Source: Deltaproteobacteria bacterium
Lineage (GTDB): Bacteria > Desulfobacterota > Desulfobacteria > C00003060
Assembly (NCBI GenBank): GCA_030667105.1
Contig: DAOUWN010000139.1
Location: 1-6,282 of the forward strand
Length of the DNA stretch: 6,282 bases
Reading direction: 5' to 3'
This document shows, piece by piece, positions 1 to 6,282 of the stretch (its first letter is position 1; every line of letters begins with the position of its first letter). Position numbers and translations under genes: made by a program. Under the pieces are notes generated by a model. That model was given only the letters and a program-made list of their open reading frames with translations, did not search any database and was not told the DNA's origin.

Positions 1-3000
1 GTCCCCGAACCACGGCAAGCTTGCCTGTCACAACAGGTTCCCGTGCGCTGCCGCGGAGCCTCAGGGTGCGTTGCCACTCGCTATCCAGTCCGCGACCACG
101 GACAAAGACCCGTCCGGGGCTGGTCACATTCAAATCGATCAGCAGGTTCCGTTTCACAGGCTGGTCTAGAGCTGACTGCAGTCGCGGCTCCTCTCCTACG
201 GGGACGATCTCTACGACTTCAAGTTCGGCAATTTCGGGAGTAAAGCGCTCCGGGATTCGCAGCTCCGCTTGATCAACCTCGAGTCGGCCTGTTAGCGAGG
301 CATCCAATAGCGAACCTGACAATGTCAATTGGCCCGTTGCTGCAGCACTCGCATTGTCGAGCCTAACCAGTTTGGCCTGTTGGAGGGCAAGCTCCACCTT
401 TAAGGGAAAATGCTTCTCCGGAAGCAAATCCAACCAACCGCTCAGTGAGATTGTCCCTCCCTCGCCGTCCGTGGCGCGGCCATGTTCGACGGACAGCCTC
501 GGCACCTTTGCCGCAACAGCCAGATCGACCTCTTTAAAGGCGACACCACTGCCCGTATGTTCGTAAGCCCCTTTATCAATGTGGGCCTTTCCTGTAATCC
601 GTGGCTTGTGCACCGTGCCTTTCACTTCAAGCCTCACATCCAAGTTTCCTCCCCAGCTTACGCCTTGCCTAAAGACCGGTGCCGGCAGATTTGCCAGGTC
701 GATATCGGCTAGAAGGTGCCCGTTAAGCTTGCCCTGTGGTGGTATGATCCACGCAAGAGGTCTTAGAGACAGCTCTACGGGAATGGCCAACTCCAGTTGA
801 ACTGGCTTGTCCCCTATTCCTTCAAGGTTGAGTATGGCTCCCAGCCTATCTTGCTGTAATTGTGCTTGAGCAGTCAATGTGGCAGGAGTGATGGCTTGGA
901 ACTCGGGCAGCTGAATTCGAAGGTCTTCGACACGTAGTTCAAAATGGCCCTCAGGTTTTTTGGCGCCATCACGCAAGGCAAGGTGCCCCGTTGCGGTGCC
1001 GGTGAGATCTGGGAGGCCAGCGAGACGCAGGATTCTGAGGGGCAAGGCTTTCAAAGTGGCCTCAACTGTCGACAACTCTTCCGAGAATTTCCCCGATCCT
1101 TCCAACGCTCCTTCGCCGATGTTGAGTATACAGGACTCGAGCCCGTACTCTGTCGGTGTCCTTGTCATAATGGCAGGCTGTTTCAAGACGACAGGAAACT
1201 CGGCATAGCGTCCCTGGAACTGGCTGACTTCAAGCGTGGCGCCACCCTCGTAGGCGGCCAATACACCCGAAGTCTGAATCTCAAAGCTCTCCTTATAATG
1301 CCCACTGGCGTTGCCGTTGAATGTTAACCTATGGTCATCGCCTTCGGCTGTGACGCGAAGGGAACCGACGCTAACATCCTGAAGGATAAGCCCGTTGAGT
1401 TCTAATTCTCCTGCCCCTTTCACGTGTCCAGCGGCTCTTGTTAACTGACCAGACAACACGAGGGCATTGGCGTGCCATGAGGGGCCTACAAGGTTTTTTC
1501 CCTCCAAAGCAAGGATGATCTGCTGGCCGGCTTCGGCCGGGCCGAACCGGGTTTGAAACGCTATGCTGCCTCCAACCTTATTTTTGATGAAGGGCGAAAA
1601 GTCTAAGAGGTTTCCCCAGTTGCCTTCCAAGTCTCCTTCTATGAGGCCCTTACGGAAATCTAAGGCTAGCGCACCACTCAGCTCATTCTGACCAGCCTTT
1701 GCAGAAAGAGCAGACAGGTTGAGTCTGGATTCGTCCATGGTGAAGTCCGTTCTCCCCGTCAGGGATTGCTCTCCATACTTGAGTTTCAACTGCAAATTGC
1801 CCGTGCTTCTTGGCGGAAGGCCGTCGGCTCGCAGTGCCGCGAGTATGTTTTCAAAAGCGAAACCCTCAAGCTCAACGCCTTGTCCTATCGCTTCGACGTT
1901 TAAGGTGGCTTTTTCCCAGGGACCTTGTATGTCTCCGTTGATCTGAAGCGAACCAGCCAGACTACGTCCTATCGCTGGGGAGAGTCTCGCAAGTTGCGGA
2001 ACCAAAAGACGCAAGGAACCGCTGATCGTCTCCTCAGCAAAATCAAGACAGGCGTCCCCGGTGAGCTTCCACTTCACTCCTCCCACGCGAATTCCCGAGG
2101 CCGTTAGTTGTTTTCCTTCTTTCAGTGCTACCTTGCCGATGTAGGAAATCTCTTTATCAATCAAGTGTTCCAGCGAGGGATCTCCATGCTCGTGCATGTT
2201 AATGGTTCCCCGGATCTGAGCAGACGCTGACCGGCTTTGAACATCCCCTTCAATCAAGGTTTGCAGTCGCACAGCAGCCGGAACGTCAGTTCCGATAAAG
2301 GGGGACAGTATTCGCATGTCCTCAACGACTGCTGTGGCAGCCACTTTCCCAGTGGGACCAGCCGGGTTCACTTGACCAGAAAGCTCCAGTGAAAACATTT
2401 CTCCAGAAAGCTTGAGACGATCAATGCGAATAAGCTCTTCAGGGGGCACCGCAACGTCCAGGGCCCAGTTCAACCCCCTTTCTACTGTGACTCCCGATTT
2501 CCCCACCATGATTATCTGGGCATTTCCGGTTCCACTCACCCGGAAGCCTGGAAAAGGGGATTCCAGCGGCCCGAGGAACTCCACCTGGAGTCTACCTTTG
2601 ACGGTTGGTGCCCGGACTTTTCCCACGTCCACCTCGCGTAATTGGAGCACGACATTGCCAAGCGGCTGGCGGAGTGGACCGGAAAAGCTTCCTTTTAGGG
2701 CAATTTGCCCCGCAAACCGAGAGTCTGTTATCGCTTTGATGGTTTGAGGGTCTTCACATCTGACAACAAACTCGCCTTTTGATTCCATCGCCTTCAGGTC
2801 AAGGAAGCCAGAGGCTTCCACACGAATGCTTTTTCGATTCTCGATGGCTAGCTGATCCAGGACAACTGTTTGCTTGTCCCAGTTCAGGCGTGCTGACAAG
2901 GCAACTTGCGTCTCTGTGCCCAGAGTTTGCCCCAAGGCTTCTGGAAACAGGCCCGGGGACAGATCCGCCATGCCTTTGATGGCGAACCTTAAATCTGCCG

Positions 3001-3805
3001 CAGTTTCAACTTCAAGGGCAGTCTCGATAGCGCCAAGTCCTCCGACCGTGGCCCTCAGTTGTCCCTGCCAGGTCTTCGCTGGCCCTTCTCCGTGCAGGCT
3101 GACTGAAAAGGGACCAGGACACCCATGGGCAGACAAGATCCCCCCTGATGCCTCTTCCACCTGGGCATTGATGACAATGGCCGGGGGTTTCCCCTCAAGG
3201 TTCACATTAACCACACCTAAGCCCTTGATCCCATCGATTCGTTCAAGACGAATGCTCGATGCACGCCCCCCGCGGGGCAAGGGCGCCATAAGCTTAGCCT
3301 CCAGCCTCAACACAGCGTCCTGTCCCAGCACAGAACTCCCTAGCGCCAGTCGATCTATTCCGATGTGATCCACCACTAGCCGCCCAATGGCCGCTGGCCA
3401 ACCGGGAAGTGAGTCCCGGGAGGATGGCGTTTTTTCCCCGCCGGAAGGTAGGCGACTAAGTCCCACAAAATCGACGTTGAGTTCGGCAACATGGAGACGA
3501 CCCACAAAGAGCGAAAAGGGCAACCACCTCATGGTAAGGCCTTCGACCACCAGCCATGACCCCGCAGCATCATGCAAGGCCAGCCGATCTAACCGTAATT
3601 TGAAGGGTATGAAGCCTTCGATCTTGCCTACTTCAGCTCGGATTCCTGTTCCTCGGCTAAGGAGCGACGCGGACCACCTGGACACTTGGCGTTTGCCCGG
3701 GTTGGTCTGAGCTAAGGCGAAAATGAGGGTTCCTAGGGCCAGTAATGCGGCTACGCTTATTGCCAGCAAGTTCAATATGCGTCTTATCTGTGGTTTCAGA
3801 GACAT
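1..3805 (-). CDS. tamB: TamB-like inner-membrane-anchored translocation/assembly (AsmA-like) protein, partial, C-terminus beyond the left edge
   Basis: I translated the minus strand from the ATG at 3805-3803 and found 1268 codons without a stop, running off the left edge. Residues 10-32 form one hydrophobic helix after a basic start (KPQIRR), as expected of a TamB signal anchor. Residues 59-94 match the conserved TamB N-terminal pattern: a G-x-x-x-G-F-I-P stretch, then D79, G82 and W84 in LHDAAGSW, then MRW at 92-94. The middle is a long run of alternating polar and hydrophobic beta segments with repeated G-x-G and P-x-G turns, typical of the periplasm-spanning groove. The diagnostic C-terminal (DUF490/TamB) motif VRGRGLDSEW lies at residues 1235-1244 (bases 74-103), followed by REPVVTGKL. 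In known TamB proteins roughly 200-250 residues follow this motif, so the full protein is probably near 1450-1500 residues, against about 1260 in E. coli. It starts 4 bases after tamA stops, which fits the TamA-TamB pairing. The four cysteines are C229, C350, C586 and C892. The family is secure; the exact cargo (outer-membrane proteins, phospholipid or both) is not shown by the sequence. Confidence 0.93.
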   Translation of the reverse strand, partial: MSLKPQIRRILNLLAISVAALLALGTLIFALAQTNPGKRQVSRWSASLLSRGTGIRAEVGKIEGFIPFKLRLDRLALHDAAGSWLVVEGLTMRWLPFSLFVGRLHVAELNVDFVGLSRLPSGGEKTPSSRDSLPGWPAAIGRLVVDHIGIDRLALGSSVLGQDAVLRLEAKLMAPLPRGGRASSIRLERIDGIKGLGVVNVNLEGKPPAIVINAQVEEASGGILSAHGCPGPFSVSLHGEGPAKTWQGQLRATVGGLGAIETALEVETAADLRFAIKGMADLSPGLFPEALGQTLGTETQVALSARLNWDKQTVVLDQLAIENRKSIRVEASGFLDLKAMESKGEFVVRCEDPQTIKAITDSRFAGQIALKGSFSGPLRQPLGNVVLQLREVDVGKVRAPTVKGRLQVEFLGPLESPFPGFRVSGTGNAQIIMVGKSGVTVERGLNWALDVAVPPEELIRIDRLKLSGEMFSLELSGQVNPAGPTGKVAATAVVEDMRILSPFIGTDVPAAVRLQTLIEGDVQSRSASAQIRGTINMHEHGDPSLEHLIDKEISYIGKVALKEGKQLTASGIRVGGVKWKLTGDACLDFAEETISGSLRLLVPQLARLSPAIGRSLAGSLQINGDIQGPWEKATLNVEAIGQGVELEGFAFENILAALRADGLPPRSTGNLQLKLKYGEQSLTGRTDFTMDESRLNLSALSAKAGQNELSGALALDFRKGLIEGDLEGNWGNLLDFSPFIKNKVGGSIAFQTRFGPAEAGQQIILALEGKNLVGPSWHANALVLSGQLTRAAGHVKGAGELELNGLILQDVSVGSLRVTAEGDDHRLTFNGNASGHYKESFEIQTSGVLAAYEGGATLEVSQFQGRYAEFPVVLKQPAIMTRTPTEYGLESCILNIGEGALEGSGKFSEELSTVEATLKALPLRILRLAGLPDLTGTATGHLALRDGAKKPEGHFELRVEDLRIQLPEFQAITPATLTAQAQLQQDRLGAILNLEGIGDKPVQLELAIPVELSLRPLAWIIPPQGKLNGHLLADIDLANLPAPVFRQGVSWGGNLDVRLEVKGTVHKPRITGKAHIDKGAYEHTGSGVAFKEVDLAVAAKVPRLSVEHGRATDGEGGTISLSGWLDLLPEKHFPLKVELALQQAKLVRLDNASAAATGQLTLSGSLLDASLTGRLEVDQAELRIPERFTPEIAELEVVEIVPVGEEPRLQSALDQPVKRNLLIDLNVTSPGRVFVRGRGLDSEWQRTLRLRGSAREPVVTGKLAVVRG

Positions 3806-3824
3806 GGGTTCAAAAAGCCTGTCC
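3806..3824 (-). promoter_or_regulatory. tamA-tamB junction; weak ribosome site, likely translational coupling
   Basis: The tamA TGA (3812-3810) and tamB ATG (3805-3803) are separated by four bases, ACCC on the coding strand. The only purine-rich candidate upstream is GGACAGG (3824-3818), inside the last tamA codons and 12 bases from the ATG. This is longer than usual and the match is only moderate. Ribosomes finishing tamA would sit on the tamB start, so reinitiation is the simplest reading. This would tie TamB output to TamA. The spacing is seen in the sequence; the coupling is inferred. Confidence 0.5.
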
Positions 3825-5636
3825 AAGACTCACGTAGAGCTGTATGCTTTCGTCCACTTCCGGTCTTCGATTCAGGGGCACGCCAATGTCTAGCCGAATG
3901 GGTCCTACAGGCGTGAAGTATCTCAATCCCGCTCCCGCTCCCCAACGGAGTTCTTCGCCTGTGTCGAGCCGATTGCCCTCGAATGCGCTCCCTCCATCCA
4001 AAAAGACGACCAAGCCGAGACGGTCCGTCACCTTTAGACGGAGTTCGGCGGATAGCTCCAACACGGATCTGCCACCAAGCGGCTCCCCTTCTGCAAGAGG
4101 ACCCACAGACTGAAAGGCGTAACCGCGGATTGAACCCCCGCCACCGGCGTAGAATAGCTCATCCGCAGGAATAGCCTCTCTGACAGCGCCTGTTATGGCA
4201 CCCACCGCCACTTGCCCAGCCAAGACAAGGCGTGATTTCATAGCCACGGGGAGATAGCCACTGGAGGTGATTCTTCCTTTGAAAAAGGCATAGTCCGTTT
4301 CCACCGTATCGTAGTAGGGAGCGAGCTGTAAAGCCAGACGAGCGCCGCCTGTGGGATCAAGAGCGTCGTTTCTCGTGTCCCAATCGAGATGAACAGGGAC
4401 TGAGAGCAAGCTATAGCTCTCCTCACTACCAAGCCGATCTATGTTGGAAGTCTTGAATGTCAAGCCACCCCCCACCGTGATTTCTTTTCTCAGATTCCGG
4501 TCTACGATGGCCGAACTTCTGAAGCTTCGGCTTGTGTATGCATCGGGCCGATCTTCAGCCAGACGGAGATTGAAAAGAAGAGACTGATCGTTGCGCAGAA
4601 ACTCAGGCTTGCGGAAGGTGCCTTCGGCTGCCAGCGTATAATCCGAGGTCGTGGTGTTCAGAGTCAAACGCTCTCCTTCATGAAGAATATTCCGATGTTC
4701 CCATGAGATCTTGACCCCCAGCCCTTCATCCGTCTTGTAACTTACACCGGCACTGACGGACCGGTGTTTACGCTCGTTTACGGCAACCGTAATGGGCAGT
4801 AGATCTCCCCGCACAAGGGTTTCCCCAGGTTCGACGCGCACTGTTGCGAAAAGGCCGGTAGCCCTTAGACGTTGCTGAAGATCAGCGAGGAGTTCTGCAT
4901 TGTAAGGGTCGCCATGTTGCCAGGGAATCTTGCGCCGCACTATCGCTTCACGCACAGACTTAAGACCGGTGATCTGTGTATCCCCGAAGCGTGCTCGTGG
5001 CCCAGGCGTGATGGCGTACACAACAGCCACAGAGGTGTCAGCATGAACGACAGTGACTTTCTGCCTGAGAATCCGTGGAAACGGAAATTCCCTCTTTTTT
5101 AGGATGGAAAGGAGTTGTTTTCTCCCATCAACGATGGCCTTAGCCTTGGCCGTTTCTCCTAAGCGGAGTCCGAGGTCTTCAGGCTCGGGTACTTCCAATG
5201 CAGCACCGTTTTTCTCTCCGACAACTTCAATATCCACAGTTTTGAGCGGGTAACCGGGACCAGGATCTACCTGAAAGGTAACCACAATGGGGTCGGCGCT
5301 GGTATCGATGTCTGCCTTCAGTTGGGCTCCAAAATACCCCTCTGATTTGAGAGCACTCAAGAATCGTGGAATGTCCCCCTGGACCCGACGCCACAGCAGG
5401 CCCTGACTCATAGGAGGTTTCTCTTTCCTGAGTGCCACCGTGTCAGAGATGCCTTCCAGAGTCGTATGTAACGTGCGATCGATCGGACCCGCTATCACGA
5501 CTTTGTATTCCAGACCCGAAGACCTTGCCAGTACCGACGATAAGGGTAGATTTAAGAGTAAGGAGAAACCGGAAAGGAGGGATAACCAAACAAAAATTGA
5601 CCTTCCACAGTATGTTCCGAATCGCAGGCCACGCAT
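3810..5636 (-). CDS. tamA: TamA-like BamA/TamA-family outer-membrane protein with POTRA domains
   Basis: The 608-residue protein is an outer-membrane barrel assembly factor (Omp85 superfamily). Residues 1-38 look like a Sec signal peptide: a basic start, a hydrophobic core at 13-30, and probable cleavage after about VLA (35-37). No lipobox is seen. Three POTRA-like beta-alpha-alpha-beta-beta units follow at about 43-127, 128-212 and 215-290. The second opens with YPLKTVDIEV and the third with RFGDTQITGL. The barrel runs from about 293 to the end. It carries the conserved DTRNDALDPTGG segment (420-431) and the loop-6 signature GGGGSIRGY (498-506), whose R504-G505-Y506 is the invariant RGY. The chain ends IQLYVSLGQAF with a terminal phenylalanine, a good beta-signal for barrel insertion. 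Three POTRAs and about 600 residues fit TamA (577 in E. coli) better than BamA (five POTRAs, about 800), and the adjacent tamB supports this. The start is firm: an in-frame TAG lies at 5651-5649, no ATG, GTG or TTG lies between, and the next in-frame Met is residue 76. Confidence 0.94.
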   Translation of the reverse strand: MRGLRFGTYCGRSIFVWLSLLSGFSLLLNLPLSSVLARSSGLEYKVVIAGPIDRTLHTTLEGISDTVALRKEKPPMSQGLLWRRVQGDIPRFLSALKSEGYFGAQLKADIDTSADPIVVTFQVDPGPGYPLKTVDIEVVGEKNGAALEVPEPEDLGLRLGETAKAKAIVDGRKQLLSILKKREFPFPRILRQKVTVVHADTSVAVVYAITPGPRARFGDTQITGLKSVREAIVRRKIPWQHGDPYNAELLADLQQRLRATGLFATVRVEPGETLVRGDLLPITVAVNERKHRSVSAGVSYKTDEGLGVKISWEHRNILHEGERLTLNTTTSDYTLAAEGTFRKPEFLRNDQSLLFNLRLAEDRPDAYTSRSFRSSAIVDRNLRKEITVGGGLTFKTSNIDRLGSEESYSLLSVPVHLDWDTRNDALDPTGGARLALQLAPYYDTVETDYAFFKGRITSSGYLPVAMKSRLVLAGQVAVGAITGAVREAIPADELFYAGGGGSIRGYAFQSVGPLAEGEPLGGRSVLELSAELRLKVTDRLGLVVFLDGGSAFEGNRLDTGEELRWGAGAGLRYFTPVGPIRLDIGVPLNRRPEVDESIQLYVSLGQAF

Positions 5637-5645
5637 TCCACCAAG

Positions 5646-5650
5646 CCCCT
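5646..5650 (-). promoter_or_regulatory. Shine-Dalgarno sequence of tamA
   Basis: Read on the minus strand, AGGGG lies 9 bases before the ATG at 5636. A second purine-rich GGTGGA abuts the start codon, too close to act alone. The AGGGG overlaps the in-frame TAG (5651-5649) that closes off upstream starts, so the site and the stop together fix the tamA start. Confidence 0.6.
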
Positions 5651-5680
5651 AGCTCCCTTCTTTGCTGTTTGCACTGAAGG

Positions 5681-5703
5681 CTGTAATCGCCTTTTGATTA
5701 CAG
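5681..5703. repeat. perfect 8-bp inverted repeat in the tamA leader (operator or 5' hairpin)
   Basis: CTGTAATC (5681-5688) and GATTACAG (5696-5703) are exact reverse complements around a 7-base centre, GCCTTTT. The element lies just downstream of the predicted -10 of tamA and about 45 bases before the start codon. It could be a binding site for a dimeric regulator overlapping the start of transcription, or an RNA hairpin at the 5' end of the message. It is not a good intrinsic terminator in the tamA direction: on the minus strand the stem is only moderately G+C rich and is followed by CCTTCAG rather than a T run. Confidence 0.5.
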
Positions 5704-5716
5704 ACAACGGCTGGCT

Positions 5717-5745
5717 AGTGTATATGGATTCCTGCCAATTGTGAA
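5717..5745 (-). promoter_or_regulatory. candidate sigma70-type promoter for tamAB
   Basis: On the minus strand, TTCACA (5745-5740, five of six matches to TTGACA) is separated by 17 bases from TACACT (5722-5717, four of six matches to TATAAT). An overlapping TATACA (5724-5719) is an alternative -10 with a 15-base spacer. Transcription would begin near 5710, giving a leader of about 75 bases before the tamA ATG. The spacing and position are good but the -10 is weak, and other promoters further upstream cannot be excluded. Confidence 0.4.
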
Positions 5746-5943
5746 CGATTTTTTGCAGCTTGAAGGTCTAGCTTTCTTTTCCTTTGACGAAGCCGGGGGT
5801 TTTTGGGAGGGGCAATTTGAAAGGATGGAACAGGAACTTGGTATCTGGAGGGCTGCCCATATGTCTTGACAAGATCATAGTCCTGGCAGGCTGTGGAAGA
5901 GTTCTCTCTTAGAGGCAGGCAGGGGTCGCATCTTAATTATTAA
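5746..5943. other. intergenic stretch upstream of tamA promoter, no gene recognised
   Basis: No convincing gene, RNA or terminator is seen here. The longest minus-strand frame with a start is a 36-codon, proline-rich one (ATG at 5878, TAG at 5770-5768) preceded by a weak AGGA. It has no recognisable family and nothing supports its translation. GGCAGG recurs at 5885, 5913 and 5917, but the copies are too short and irregular to call a repeat element. Confidence 0.4.
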
Positions 5944-5948
5944 TTATT
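5933..5948. repeat. 16-bp A/T-only block, two tandem copies of TTAATTA
   Basis: TTAATTA occurs at 5933-5939 and again at 5940-5946, followed by TT, making 16 consecutive A/T pairs in otherwise mixed sequence. It lies about 190 bases upstream of the predicted tamA -35. It could be an upstream bending or protein-binding site, or simply chance. No convincing -35/-10 pair was found around it in either direction. Confidence 0.35.
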
Positions 5949-6282
5949 CGTTTCCGTGGAGATAACGTTCGTGCAGAATGTGCATAACTTTCAAGTAGGT
6001 GTTTTTGTCTCGGACCCATTTTCCCAGGTCTGCGCCCTACGCTTGGCATCGCCATATTTGTCAAATCCACCGACCATTAGAACTTCCTTGAAGATCTCAC
6101 ATCAGAAGTTATTCAACTTAGTCAACAACGTCCCCATCTCGACCCTGATGTAGCTCTGCCCGTAAATCGCAAGAATCTGAAAATCAAAATACCCCGAGCT
6201 TTTGTCTGAAAAAATTAAATCTGTTCTCAATGTAATATTTCCGGATATCGCCTTCCAAAACCGAACCGAGCTTGACTTTAAA
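5944..6282. other. right flank with broken coding-like frames, possible gene remnant of undecided strand
   Basis: No intact gene is present, yet the sequence does not look purely non-coding. On the minus strand, three short frames follow one another: 6282-6118 (interrupted by TGA at 6186-6184, ending TAA at 6120), 6101 to about 6033 in a second frame, and 6036-5944 in a third ending TAA. The latter two have hand-counted G+C highest at codon position 1 and lowest at position 2, and many G-starting codons, as in real genes. On the plus strand, a 42-codon frame (6081-6206, no start codon) would join an open frame running to the edge if one C of the CCCC at 6192-6195 were removed, reading ...NLKIKIPELLSEK.... 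Both models need frameshifts and they overlap, so at most one is right in each part. I recognise no family in either. A decayed upstream gene is the likeliest reading; ordinary intergenic DNA is the alternative. Confidence 0.25.

Noticed and set aside
944..3710. Several plus-strand frames of 60-164 codons opposite tamB, the largest at 2874-3368.
   Set aside because: They lie antisense to a clearly homologous 1268-codon gene, have low-complexity Ser/Pro/Arg-rich translations, and overlap one another in different frames. They are shadows of tamB.
3810..5636. Possibility that the porin is BamA rather than TamA.
   Set aside because: It has only about three POTRA units and 608 residues. BamA has five POTRAs and about 800 residues, and tamB follows immediately.
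5833..5839. GGAACTT on the plus strand, resembling a sigmaE-type -35 that would suit an envelope-stress operon.
   Set aside because: It points away from tamA, and no TCTGA/TCAAA-like -10 lies at the right spacing.
5866..5871. A perfect TTGACA on the plus strand.
   Set aside because: At 17-base spacing the -10 position reads GGCTGT, and no intact plus-strand gene lies downstream.
5768..5878. A 36-residue minus-strand micro-ORF upstream of the tamA promoter.
   Set aside because: It has only a weak AGGA before the ATG, no promoter, no recognisable family and no supporting composition. Its size is expected by chance.
5956..6153. A plus-strand 65-codon frame starting with ATG.
   Set aside because: Codon-position composition is inconsistent along its length, in particular wrong for coding after about 6080. 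No Shine-Dalgarno site precedes it and no family is recognisable.
6102..6281. A 59-codon minus-strand frame open at the right edge, ending at TGA 6104-6102 and continuing 36 codons to TGA 5993-5991; an imperfect 8-bp hairpin follows the first TGA, raising the idea of selenocysteine read-through.
   Set aside because: In the first 59 codons, hand-counted G+C is lowest at codon position 1 and highest at position 3, the mirror image of the opposite strand, so the frame is not coding-like. The hairpin has a 3-base loop and a mismatch, and no selenoprotein family was recognised.

Overview
The window comes from a Gram-negative bacterium. It holds a two-gene, minus-strand operon for an outer-membrane translocation and assembly module: a complete tamA-like BamA/TamA-family porin (3810-5636) followed after 4 bases by a large tamB-like gene (3805 down to 1, cut by the left edge). 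Moderate-to-high G+C and the divergent TamA/TamB sequences would suit a deltaproteobacterium (Desulfobacterota) or a related lineage. That placement is a guess, because nothing here is a taxonomic marker.

Layout, read in the direction of transcription (right to left). Positions 6282 to about 5750 are a lower-G+C flank with no intact gene. It contains short, coding-like but broken frames (5944-6282), a 16-bp pure A/T block (5933-5948) and otherwise nothing recognisable. A sigma70-like promoter candidate lies at 5745-5717. A perfect 8-bp inverted repeat (5681-5703) sits in the predicted leader, a Shine-Dalgarno AGGGG lies at 5650-5646, and tamA starts at 5636. tamA ends at 3810 and tamB starts at 3805 with no good ribosome site of its own, so the two are probably translationally coupled. 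tamB reads without a stop for 1268 codons and leaves the window just inside its conserved C-terminal TamB domain.

How the genes work together, from knowledge of the family: TamA is a 16-stranded outer-membrane barrel with periplasmic POTRA domains. TamB is anchored in the inner membrane by an N-terminal helix, spans the periplasm as a long hydrophobic-grooved beta structure, and contacts the TamA POTRAs through its C-terminal domain. The pair is implicated in insertion of some outer-membrane proteins and, for TamB as an AsmA-like protein, in phospholipid movement to the outer membrane.

I found no undescribed system. The points worth a second look are the palindrome in the tamA leader, the decayed or unexplained right flank, and the size of TamB. 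No tRNA, rRNA, CRISPR array or insertion sequence was seen.
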